The notes below the pieces were generated by a model. The model was not told the DNA's origin. It did not search any database and saw only the letters and a program-made list of their open reading frames with translations. From NCBI GenBank assembly GCA_965602035.1, contig OZ271919.1:558001-622000 (forward strand): 64,000 nt of DNA, in the 5' to 3' direction. Both the position numbers and the translations under genes were made by a program. Shown here piece by piece: positions 34,307 to 42,288 of this stretch (positions within the stretch are counted from its first letter, which is position 1; each line of letters starts with the position of its first letter). Origin of the DNA: Natronospirillum sp965602035. GTDB lineage: Bacteria; Pseudomonadota; Gammaproteobacteria; Pseudomonadales; Natronospirillaceae.

Positions 34307-35164
34307 GTGCGTCTGCTGTATCGATGGTTGTCTCGGCTTGCCTTGCTGGCCCTTGGCGGCTGCACCCCGCTTGGGGCGCTCAATACCTTTGTGCCGGCCC
34401 ATGCCGGGGCCGAGCAGGAGGCCAAGGGCCTGAGCTACGGGCCTCATGAGCGCCAGCGGCTGGATGTCTACACACCCACTGAGCTGGACGGGCCCGCACC
34501 GGTGATCGTCTTCTTCTATGGCGGCAGTTGGGACAATGGCCGGCGGCAGGACTATGAGTTTGTGGGGCGAGCGCTCGCGTCACGCGGGTTCGTTACCGTG
34601 ATTCCGGATTACCGTCTGGTGCCCGAGGTTCGGTACCCGGCGTTCGTGCAGGACGGCGCTTCGGCCGTGGAATGGGTGAGCCAACGCATTGGCGAATTTG
34701 GCGGTGATCCCGGGCGAATCGGGGTAGCCGGCCATTCTGCCGGCGCGTATATCGCCATGATGCTGGGTGTGGATCCGCAGTATGCGGTACGTGACTCCGA
34801 AGGCGGGCTGGCGGTTCGAGCGGTTGCAGGCCTCTCGGGCCCGTATGATTTCCTGCCACTGGCGGTACCTGCGACGCAGCGCGCGTTCGCCGGTGTGGAG
34901 GACCTGGCCGCGACACAGCCGGTGAACGTGATCGGTAAAGACGTACCGCCGCTCTTTGTCGCGACGGGCCTGGATGACACGACCGTATTGCCCCGCAATA
35001 CCGAAGCCCTTGCCGAGAAAGCGCGCGAGCTCGGGCGCCCTGTTGCAGAGAAACGCTACCCGGGCGTTGGCCACGCCGGTCTGTTGCTCGCGCTGAGTCG
35101 CGGGTTTCAGGGCCGTGCGCCGGTTCTTGATGAGATGGTCGCTTTCTTCCGCCGGGAGCTGTGA
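34307..35164 (+). CDS. Alpha/beta hydrolase lipoprotein
   Basis: 285 residues from GTG 34307 with AAGGAGA upstream. A lipoprotein signal ends at LALGGC (Cys19). The hydrolase core has FFYGGSW (oxyanion HGGxW-type), GHSAG with the nucleophile Ser, a late Asp (TGLDDT) and VGHAG with the catalytic His. It resembles BD-FAE/kynurenine formamidase-like esterases (PF20434). Substrate is unknown; location likely periplasmic, membrane-anchored. Confidence 0.85.
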   Translation: MRLLYRWLSRLALLALGGCTPLGALNTFVPAHAGAEQEAKGLSYGPHERQRLDVYTPTELDGPAPVIVFFYGGSWDNGRRQDYEFVGRALASRGFVTVIPDYRLVPEVRYPAFVQDGASAVEWVSQRIGEFGGDPGRIGVAGHSAGAYIAMMLGVDPQYAVRDSEGGLAVRAVAGLSGPYDFLPLAVPATQRAFAGVEDLAATQPVNVIGKDVPPLFVATGLDDTTVLPRNTEALAEKARELGRPVAEKRYPGVGHAGLLLALSRGFQGRAPVLDEMVAFFRREL

Positions 35165-35167
35165 CGG

Positions 35168-35398
35168 TGATGGACCCTGAGAAGCCTGTTGTCACGTTCC
35201 AACCTATGACCGAGCACGACCTGGGCATGCACTGTGAATGACTCAATCGGCATCATGTCGCGGAGTGGTGGGGTGGAGAATCCGCTCGCTCCAGTATGGA
35301 TGACTTGCAGCATCATTAACGGCGTGGTCAACACGCCGGATGGGCCCGCCATGTACATGCTGAAAACCCGTCCGGAAGGCGAGCTTTTTGATCAATAG
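35168..35398 (+). pseudogene. Remnant of an AAC(6')-type aminoglycoside acetyltransferase
   Basis: The first 43 codons read VTFQPMTEHDLGMHCE-stop-LNRHHVAEWWGGE, a close match in pattern to the start of AAC(6')-Ib proteins (MTEHDL...EWLNR...EWWGGE) as I remember them, with TGA in place of the Trp codon. Then the middle is deleted and, after a frame change at about 35319, GVVNTPDGPAMYMLKTRPE matches the family C-terminus, ending in TAG 35396-35398. It has lost the acetyl-CoA binding region and is dead. Confidence 0.8.
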
Positions 35399-35450
35399 AG
35401 CTATCCTTTACGTGTAAGCGCGTCGTTGGAACCCACAGGAGGTCGCTGAA

Positions 35451-35867
35451 ATGATTACAGGAAGCTGTCATTGCAAATCGGTGAGTTTCAGTCTTGATTG
35501 TTCGTCGCTCTCGGTACGGCGATGCTATTGCGAGACCTGCCGAAAGCTCTCGGGTGCGGACTACGCTTCGGTGGCCAAAGTGCCGCGCGAGACGTTCAGC
35601 ATCACTTCCGGAGCCGGGCACCTGGTGTCCTATGAGTCCCTGTCCGGAAAACAGCGGTACTACTGCGGGCATTGTTTCAGCCCGATTCATGTCACCAACA
35701 ACCATGAGCCCGACTTTATACGTGTGCGCACCGGGCTTCTGGATGGCGATCCCAACGTAGAGGTAACCGGCCATATATGGGTCGGTGAAAAGCCGTCCTG
35801 GGTCGCCATTGAAGATGACAAGCCCAGGTATCTGGCTCGGTACAATGGTCCCGCCGACCCAACTTAA
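35451..35867 (+). CDS. GFA family zinc protein
   Basis: 138 residues. The PF04828 pattern is visible: GSCHCKSVSF with CxC at the start, CYCETCRKLSG (CxC..C) and YYCGHCFSPI (CxxC), which bind zinc. The family is named for glutathione-dependent formaldehyde-activating enzyme, although most members have no proven reaction. The 190 bases after it, up to the GNAT gene, hold no convincing gene. Confidence 0.88.
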   Translation: MITGSCHCKSVSFSLDCSSLSVRRCYCETCRKLSGADYASVAKVPRETFSITSGAGHLVSYESLSGKQRYYCGHCFSPIHVTNNHEPDFIRVRTGLLDGDPNVEVTGHIWVGEKPSWVAIEDDKPRYLARYNGPADPT

Positions 35868-36059
35868 TGCGGTCTCTCTGAACTATTACGGGTTTTTTGC
35901 CGAAATCGGGCTTGGTTGGTCGTGGTACGATGACATTGGCAACGTCGCCGATTCGTTCGTACCGGTGGGTTATTTCGGGTATGTTCACCGATTCAATGTG
36001 TAATGACTGAATACCCGCCATCGCGCAGCTTTTGACCGTCTTCAAAGGATTTCCAAACC

Positions 36060-36596
36060 ATGGAATGTTCCACGTACAGAGAGTCCGATCAGCAGGAAAT
36101 CGAGGCTCTGTTTAACCGCACGTTTTCTGATTCAGAAGGAGAATCTGAGGGAAAGCTGATCGGGCAATTGGTGCATAACATCATGTCGTGGACTGACACC
36201 GATGACCGATTCGGGTTTGTCGCTACCGAAGGGGAGCAGATCGTCGGCGGTATCTTCTTCACAAGGTTGACGTTCGGATCATCTGTAACCGCATTCATGT
36301 TGGCACCCGTCGCCGTCGATACCGATCATCAGGGCAAAGGCGTAGGGAACAAACTGATCAATTTTGGCATTGATCGCTTACGTGAACAGGGTGTCGAGCT
36401 GGTTTTTACCTACGGTGATCCGAACTACTATTCAAGATTCGGCTTCAATCACGTGCCGCAAACGGTGGTTGAAGCACCGTTTCTACTGGCCCATCCGGAG
36501 GGGTGGCTGGGGCAGGCTCTGAACGGTGACAGCCTTGCTGCCACTCTGGGGCAAGCGGGTTGCGTTGAGGCATTCAATAACCCTCAGTATTGGTAG
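36060..36596 (+). CDS. GNAT N-acetyltransferase (YhbS-like)
   Basis: 178 residues. Acetyl-CoA binding pattern LAPVAVDTDHQGKGVGNKLI (GxGxGxxLI-type) in the middle and GDPNYYSRFGF near 120-130, characteristic of YhbS-type acetyltransferases. The substrate is unknown. Confidence 0.88.
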   Translation: MECSTYRESDQQEIEALFNRTFSDSEGESEGKLIGQLVHNIMSWTDTDDRFGFVATEGEQIVGGIFFTRLTFGSSVTAFMLAPVAVDTDHQGKGVGNKLINFGIDRLREQGVELVFTYGDPNYYSRFGFNHVPQTVVEAPFLLAHPEGWLGQALNGDSLAATLGQAGCVEAFNNPQYW

Positions 36597-36663
36597 ATGC
36601 TCCTGATCATGCTGTAATGCTGAGCGCCCGACGTGAAATACCCATTCAACGGTTGATCCGACT

Positions 36664-36942
36664 ATGAAAGATTCATTGAGACAGTTATTCCGACCGATTC
36701 TGGCCCGTTTCGAAGACCAGGCCGGCGCTTTCGAGTACAAGCCATCTCACCGGAAAATACTGAAAGTGGTCGGGAGTCTGTTCTTCGTGTTGTCCATCAT
36801 CTCCCTGGCCGCCGGCATCGTTGCATCCCGAGTTGAAGCCTTATTCCCCGCGCTGATATTTTTCGGGATCGGCCTGGTCTGTATGGTCGTCGGCTTTCTC
36901 GGTACCGATCAGGCGGTAGCCAGGATGTGGAAAAGCCGATAA
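36664..36942 (+). CDS. Small membrane protein, unknown
   Basis: 92 residues with two hydrophobic helices (about 34-52 and 60-77) after a basic/aromatic N-terminus. No family recognised. It has a plausible start but only a weak ribosome site; codon use is core-like. Confidence 0.6.
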   Translation: MKDSLRQLFRPILARFEDQAGAFEYKPSHRKILKVVGSLFFVLSIISLAAGIVASRVEALFPALIFFGIGLVCMVVGFLGTDQAVARMWKSR

Positions 36943-37027
36943 TCCGCCGGTTTTAGATACCGACCGGCCTGGCTCCGATCCCGTGTAATACAGAAGCCCG
37001 AACCCAACATTTGTGAAGGAACGCGCC

Positions 37028-38221
37028 ATGGATCTCGATACCTACCGTTCAACCCTGGCGGATCTGCAGGGCGGCACCGAGCTGGCGTTTCCGCCGGAGG
37101 AATTCAGCGAGCGGCGCCGCCGGGTGCGGGCGGCCATGGACCAGGCCGGGCTGGACGTGTTGTTGCTGACTGACCCGGCGGAACTGTTTTATCTGGTGGG
37201 CTACAACACCTTCGAGGTGTCGGTGCCGGTGGCGCTGGTGTTGGGCCCGGACAAGACTGTACTGCAGGTGCCTTCTATCGAAACCGGCCCAGCCGTGGTG
37301 ACTGCGTCAGTCGACAGCGTGATTGGTTACCGCTGGGAAGACCCACAGGGGATCATTCAGCCGCTCTGTGACCTGTTGTCGCCCTACAAACGGGTAGGGG
37401 TGGACCTCGGCAGCGGCTCGCTGCGCCCGGCGATCTGGCAGGCGCTGACCCAGGCTGTGGGTGCAGAGCGGTTCACCGACCGGGGCGATATTGTCGACCG
37501 GGTCCGCCTGGTAAAAAGCCCGGCCGAGCTCGGTTACCTGGAAGAAAGCGCCCGCCTGACCGAGATCGGTATGGCCGCCGGTCTGGCGCGGGTTGAACCG
37601 GGTGTTACCGACAGCCAGGTGGCGGCCGCCGCGAGCGAAGCGTTGACCGCGGCCGGCAGTGAGTTCATGAGCATGCAACCGATTGTCACCACTGGGCGGC
37701 GCAGTGGCGTGATTCACCTGAACCATCAGCGCCATGTCATTGAACCGGGTCAATCGGTGTTTCTGGAAATGGGTGCCAGCTTTAATCGGTACACGGCGCC
37801 CATGATGAAAACCCGTGTGGCGGGTGAGCCCGACGGCGATATGACGGCCGTCGCGGACCTGTGCCATGACCTCTATGAAACACTTTTGTCGGCCATGGTG
37901 CCGGGGCAGACGTTCGATGCGGCGGCGCGCAGCGCCGAAGCACGGCTGAACAGCGCCAACCGGCCCCTGTTTTTCTCCGGCGTGTATGGCTACGCGGTCG
38001 GCGCCCAGTTCCCGCCGTCCTGGGTCGAGGGCACCGGCTACATTGCGCGCGATCAGATGCGGGTGTTCGAGCCGGGCATGGTCTTCCACCTGCCGCTGTG
38101 CCTGCGCTGGCCCGGCCACTGGGGCATCGGGTTGAGCAACACCGTGGTCGTTACCGAAACCGGGCCCCGATCGCTGACCCATAACGACTGGCAGTTGACC
38201 GAATCCGAGCGCGACAAGTAA
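37028..38221 (+). CDS. M24 (creatinase/ectoine hydrolase-like) family protein
   Basis: 397 residues from ATG 37028, with GAAGGA 7-12 nt upstream (GTG 37013 overlaps that site). The creatinase N-domain and pita-bread fold are recognised from LLTDPAELFYLVGYN and the late segments. The metal ligands of M24 peptidases are mostly replaced: the Asp positions read LEMGASFNRYTAPMM, and the last Glu is Ser (GIGLSNTV). This suggests a metal-free creatinase/DoeA-type hydrolase of a C-N bond. It is 8 nt upstream of dgcA, so probably works on an amino-acid derivative feeding D-glutamate metabolism. Confidence 0.82.
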   Translation: MDLDTYRSTLADLQGGTELAFPPEEFSERRRRVRAAMDQAGLDVLLLTDPAELFYLVGYNTFEVSVPVALVLGPDKTVLQVPSIETGPAVVTASVDSVIGYRWEDPQGIIQPLCDLLSPYKRVGVDLGSGSLRPAIWQALTQAVGAERFTDRGDIVDRVRLVKSPAELGYLEESARLTEIGMAAGLARVEPGVTDSQVAAAASEALTAAGSEFMSMQPIVTTGRRSGVIHLNHQRHVIEPGQSVFLEMGASFNRYTAPMMKTRVAGEPDGDMTAVADLCHDLYETLLSAMVPGQTFDAAARSAEARLNSANRPLFFSGVYGYAVGAQFPPSWVEGTGYIARDQMRVFEPGMVFHLPLCLRWPGHWGIGLSNTVVVTETGPRSLTHNDWQLTESERDK

Positions 38222-38229
38222 TCCGTTGT

Positions 38230-39267
38230 ATGAACATCGACTTCAGAACGATACGCCTTAAAAAGCGCTTTCCCCTCGCGATCAGCCGGGGCGTCGACAG
38301 CGGGATCGAGAATCTGTTCATGTCAGTCACCCATGAAGGAATTACTGGTTGGGGCGAACTGTACCCGCAGGCCAGCGAGGGCGCGTCCAGCGCGGCTGAG
38401 GCCCAGCGTCAGCTCGATGCCTTTGCCAGTGACCTGCCGGATACGCTGTCGATCAAGGGCGTACAGCAACGAGCGCATGAATCCGGCCTGGGTCTATGCG
38501 CGCTGGCGGGCCTCGATATCGCACTATGGGACTGGCTGGGCAAAAAAGCCAACCTGCCGTTGTATCAATTGCTCGGTCTGTCCAGGCCGACGGTGCCGAC
38601 ATCGGTGACCGTGGGCATCAATCCGCCGGAGGTGATCCGGGAACGCATTCCTCTGCTGCTGGACGGCACGTCGATCAAATCATTGAAGGTCAAACTGGGC
38701 TCAGCCGATGGGCTGGAGGCGGACAAGGCGATGTTCTCCCAGGTCCTCGAAAGCGCGAAACCGTACCCGGTCAAGATCCGGGTGGACGCCAATGGCGGCT
38801 GGGACACTCGGGACGCCCTGGCGATGATGAAGTGGCTGTCGGAGCGCGGCGTGGATTACGTGGAGCAGCCTCTTGCGGAGGGGCAGGAAGCCGATTTGCC
38901 GGTTATTTTCCGCAATCGGCCGCTACCGATCTATGTCGATGAATCCTGCCGCACCGCCCGAGATATTCTCCAGTGGGCGGACATGGTGGACGGGGTCAAC
39001 ATGAAGCTGATGAAATGCGGCGGTATAAGCGAAGCCCTGAATATTGTGGCCGTGGCCCGGGCGTTCGGGCTGAAGACCATGATCGGCTGCATGGGGGAGT
39101 CATCCATGTCGATCTCTGCAGCGGCGGCGATTTCCTCGTTGATGGATCATGTGGATCTGGACTCCCACCTTAACCTGGCCCCGGATCCCTGCACCGGGGC
39201 ACAATTGGTGGACGGCGTGATTGTGCCCAACGACAGGCCCGGTCACGGCGCTACTTTTTCAAGCTGA
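38230..39267 (+). CDS. dgcA: Enolase-superfamily epimerase, probable N-acetyl-D-glutamate racemase
   Basis: 345 residues of the dipeptide epimerase/MLE group. Catalytic lysines K153/K155 (LKVKL) and K262 (MKCGG), metal ligands D186 (VDAN), E212 (VEQP) and D237 (VDES). Dipeptide epimerases act on L-Ala-D/L-Glu. Next to a DUF1611 gene, the likelier role is DgcA of the marine D-glutamate pathway (N-acetyl-D-Glu to N-acetyl-L-Glu). The family is seen; the reaction is inferred from context. Confidence 0.82.
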   Translation: MNIDFRTIRLKKRFPLAISRGVDSGIENLFMSVTHEGITGWGELYPQASEGASSAAEAQRQLDAFASDLPDTLSIKGVQQRAHESGLGLCALAGLDIALWDWLGKKANLPLYQLLGLSRPTVPTSVTVGINPPEVIRERIPLLLDGTSIKSLKVKLGSADGLEADKAMFSQVLESAKPYPVKIRVDANGGWDTRDALAMMKWLSERGVDYVEQPLAEGQEADLPVIFRNRPLPIYVDESCRTARDILQWADMVDGVNMKLMKCGGISEALNIVAVARAFGLKTMIGCMGESSMSISAAAAISSLMDHVDLDSHLNLAPDPCTGAQLVDGVIVPNDRPGHGATFSS

Positions 39268-39293
39268 TTTCAACCTGAAGCGAAGCAGACAGT

Positions 39294-40334
39294 ATGCTGG
39301 CTAAAGATCAGAAGATCGCGGTCTTCATGGACCGGAATCTGGACCCCGACTACGGCAAGATGGGGTTTGGCGTGATGCGCTACACGCAGAACCCGGTGGT
39401 GTGTGTGATTGATTCCGAGCACGCCGGCATGCACGTCAACCAGGCCTGCAGCCTGCCGTTCGAGACGGCGATTGTGGCAAACGTGGATGAAGCGGTGGAC
39501 CTGGGTGCCGAGGTGTTGGTGCTCGGTGCGGCGCCACCGGGGGGACGAATTGACGCGTCCTGGCAGTCGGCGCTGCAACGGGCGCTGGACCGGAACATGT
39601 GCATCATCAACGGCCTTCACGACCGTTTAAACGATGTGTTTCTGGGGCCACTGCAACCGGGTCAGTGGATCTGGGATGTCCGGCAGCCGGCGTTTATTCC
39701 CGACATCGCCACCGCCCGCGCCGCTCAGTTGAGTAATAAGCGCGTGCTGCTGGTGGGCACGGAAATGGCCATTGGCAAGATGACGGCCGGTCTCGAGATA
39801 TATCGCTGGATTATGGAGCAGCGGCGGGATCTGCGAACCGCGTTTCTGGCCACCGGGCAGATCGGTATCACCATTACCGGTCAGGGCATTCCACTGGATG
39901 CCTTCAAGGTGGACCATGCCTGTGGGGCCGTAGAACACATGGTGATGGAGGCCGCTGACAACGATATCGTGTTTGTCGAAGGTCAGGGGTCGATTCTGCA
40001 CCCGGGGAGCACGGCGACGTTGCCACTGATGCGCGGCAGTTGTGCCACGCACATGATCATGTGCCACCGTGCCGACATGACCCATCTGCGCACGGCCAAT
40101 TCCATTCGCATACCGCCGATGCGGGAGTTCATCGAGCTCAACGAAGCGCTCGCCAGTGCCTGTGGGTCACTGACACCGGCGAAAACCGTTGGCATTGCAC
40201 TCAATACGGGCATGTGTACACCGGAGGAGGCGGAGCGGGCCATCGCCCGGCTGGAAGTCGAGACAGGCCTGCCTGTAACCGACCCCGTGAGAATGGGGCC
40301 CGAGAAACTCGCCCGGGCGGTGGTTGATGCCTGA
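39294..40334 (+). CDS. dgcN: DUF1611 protein, probable D-glutamate N-acetyltransferase
   Basis: 346 residues. The N-terminal Rossmann-like domain is followed by a P-loop region LLVGTEMAIGKMTAGLEIY (about 151-169) and EGQGSILHPG, typical of DUF1611. In marine bacteria DgcN acetylates D-glutamate and works with DgcA. It follows dgcA by 26 nt on the same strand. The LysR regulator (DgcR) reported with this pair is not adjacent here. Confidence 0.83.
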   Translation: MLAKDQKIAVFMDRNLDPDYGKMGFGVMRYTQNPVVCVIDSEHAGMHVNQACSLPFETAIVANVDEAVDLGAEVLVLGAAPPGGRIDASWQSALQRALDRNMCIINGLHDRLNDVFLGPLQPGQWIWDVRQPAFIPDIATARAAQLSNKRVLLVGTEMAIGKMTAGLEIYRWIMEQRRDLRTAFLATGQIGITITGQGIPLDAFKVDHACGAVEHMVMEAADNDIVFVEGQGSILHPGSTATLPLMRGSCATHMIMCHRADMTHLRTANSIRIPPMREFIELNEALASACGSLTPAKTVGIALNTGMCTPEEAERAIARLEVETGLPVTDPVRMGPEKLARAVVDA

Positions 40335-40482
40335 CCGTATCCGGGGCACAACAGCCCGAATTTATTGCAGAATACATTGGACCTGACAGTGGTTGGCTGG
40401 AGGTCGCGTGGCGAAGCCCCGGGGAATCGGGCGTCCGGGCCGGCAGCCGTCTGGCCCAGATGCCTGGCAGAGGAGTAAGACT

Positions 40483-40959
40483 GTGTCGGCTGATATCATT
40501 CACCTCGATCAAAACGACATCGCATTGATGAAGGCGATCAATGAGATGTTCGGAGACGTTTTCGACGACCCGGTAAGTTATTCCAGCAGGAAGCCATCGC
40601 CAGACTACCTGCACGAACTACTGGGGACATCCAGCTTCATTGCACTGGCCGCCGTCGATGCAGGGGACGTTGTAGGCGCCATAGCCGCTTACGAGCTCAG
40701 GAAATTCGAACAGCAGAGAAGCGAAATATATATCTATGATCTTGCGGTCATTCCCAGCCAGCGCCGAAAGGGCATAGCCACAGCCCTGATCAATGAACTG
40801 AAAACCATTGCGGTTTCACGTGGGGCGTATGTGATTTATGTCCAGGCAGACAAGGGCCCGGAAGATCAGCCAGCTATCGCTCTTTATTCGAAAATGGGTG
40901 CAAAGGAGGATGTATTCCACTTTGATATTCCAGTTGAAGACCGCGCGGACACTGCATGA
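40483..40959 (+). CDS. AAC(3)-I-like aminoglycoside N-acetyltransferase
   Basis: 158 residues from GTG 40483 with AGAGGAGTAAG upstream; the frame is open to 40393 without a good site. The protein matches the pattern of AAC(3)-Ia as remembered: FIALAAVDAGDVVGAIAAYE, KFEQQRSEIYIYDLAV, RRKGIATALIN (acetyl-CoA loop) and GAYVIYVQAD. AAC(3)-I acetylates gentamicin-type drugs. No attC flanks it; it lies 148 nt after dgcN in core-like DNA, so it may be a resident chromosomal relative. Substrate activity is not proven. Confidence 0.85.
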   Translation: MSADIIHLDQNDIALMKAINEMFGDVFDDPVSYSSRKPSPDYLHELLGTSSFIALAAVDAGDVVGAIAAYELRKFEQQRSEIYIYDLAVIPSQRRKGIATALINELKTIAVSRGAYVIYVQADKGPEDQPAIALYSKMGAKEDVFHFDIPVEDRADTA

Positions 40960-41030
40960 CGAAGCGCAGCCGCAACGTGATTAGTAGGCCGGGCTTTCCA
41001 GCTCGGATGAGTCCAGCCTGAGGCGCAGAA

Positions 41031-41414
41031 ATGGTTCAAATCGCTGCTGTTTTGTATGGGTTAATGATTGCCGGTGTGATTGTCTTTCAGCTCTGCCTGG
41101 TGGCCGGCGCGCCCTGGGGTCGGTGGACCCAAGGCGGGCGTCATGAGGGCGTATTGCCGGTTTCAGGGCGGGTAGCCGCCGGGGTATCCGCTGTGCTGCT
41201 GGCATGTATGGCGGCGGCAATCACTTCTGCAGCTGGATTGCCGCCCAACTGGCCAATGTGGGCGTCGTACGTCGCACTCGCGCTGCAGGCGGCAACGGTT
41301 CTTCTGAACTGGATCACCCCATCCCGTGCTGAGCGTTTCTTCTGGGGGCCCGGCACATCGGTCATGCTGGCCTTGGCCGCCTATGTGGTACTGGCCGGCT
41401 CCACCTTGGCCTGA
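41031..41414 (+). CDS. Small polytopic membrane protein, unknown
   Basis: 127 residues with four hydrophobic helices (about 5-25, 48-68, 75-93, 108-125). No family recognised. The end overlaps the convergent transporter gene by 34 nt. Confidence 0.65.
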   Translation: MVQIAAVLYGLMIAGVIVFQLCLVAGAPWGRWTQGGRHEGVLPVSGRVAAGVSAVLLACMAAAITSAAGLPPNWPMWASYVALALQAATVLLNWITPSRAERFFWGPGTSVMLALAAYVVLAGSTLA

Positions 41415-42286
41415 TCTCTGGCCAGTTCTTCCCGCCGGGTCATGCGCCGGTAGAAGAAGGTCGCTATGGTCGAGTTGATCACGATGAACAGGGAATACAT
41501 GACCGGCATCAGCAGAATCAGTTGCTGGGTTTCATCGGCGAAGGTCATGATCACGATCAGCGCGGCCAGAGGGCCGTTCTGAATCCCCGTTTCCAGCGAC
41601 ACGGTACGGGCTTTCTGTGGCTCCAGTCGGAGTGCCCGGGAGAAAAAGTACCCGAAGGTGAAACCGCCGAGGCCGATCAGGATCGCCGCTGCATAGACCT
41701 GCCAGCCGGTGTCCAGCAGCAACTGCCAGTTGCGCGGTACCCAGGTGACAACCAGGAAGATGATCACAAACGCGCCGAGTATCCCGCCCATCAGCTCTAC
41801 CACGGCGCCGATGTTGGCGTTTTTGCGCCGCAGCCACATGCCGATCAGCGTCGGAATCAGGAGCACGAACAACAGGCGGGCGATCTGATCCGGCGGAATC
41901 CGGAACGCGTCATCGATGCCCTGGGTGTAGAGCTCCATCAGCAGCGGCACCATCACAAACCCGGCCAGTGACGAACAGATCGTCATCATGATGCTCAGGC
42001 TCAGCAGGCTCTTGGAAAAGTAGGCAAAGATGTTCGACGTGGTGCCGCCGGGCATACAGCCGACCAACACCAGCCCGACGGTCTGCTCAACTGTGAGGTT
42101 CAGCACCCGTGCCAGCAGGAAGGCGATGAGTGGCATCAGCATGTACTGTGAGGCAAAGCCGACCCCTACGGCCTGCGGGTGCCTCAGCGCGAGGCGAAAA
42201 TCCTTGAACGTCAGGGAGGAGCCCATGCCGAACATGATGATGACCATCATGACCGACAGGAGTGTTTCTTCCAATGGACTGAGCAT
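41381..42286 (-). CDS. Bile acid:sodium symporter (BASS) family transporter
   Basis: 301 residues with about nine or ten helices. The BASS patterns MFGMGSSLTFKDF and GCMPGGTTSNIFAY (sodium-binding region) are clear. Members carry organic anions such as bile salts, pantoate or pyruvate with sodium. It begins 2 nt after the fadD stop, so it is co-transcribed with an acyl-CoA ligase; the substrate may be a carboxylate that the ligase activates. Confidence 0.88.
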   Translation of the reverse strand: MLSPLEETLLSVMMVIIMFGMGSSLTFKDFRLALRHPQAVGVGFASQYMLMPLIAFLLARVLNLTVEQTVGLVLVGCMPGGTTSNIFAYFSKSLLSLSIMMTICSSLAGFVMVPLLMELYTQGIDDAFRIPPDQIARLLFVLLIPTLIGMWLRRKNANIGAVVELMGGILGAFVIIFLVVTWVPRNWQLLLDTGWQVYAAAILIGLGGFTFGYFFSRALRLEPQKARTVSLETGIQNGPLAALIVIMTFADETQQLILLMPVMYSLFIVINSTIATFFYRRMTRREELARDQAKVEPASTT

Positions 42287-42288
42287 GT

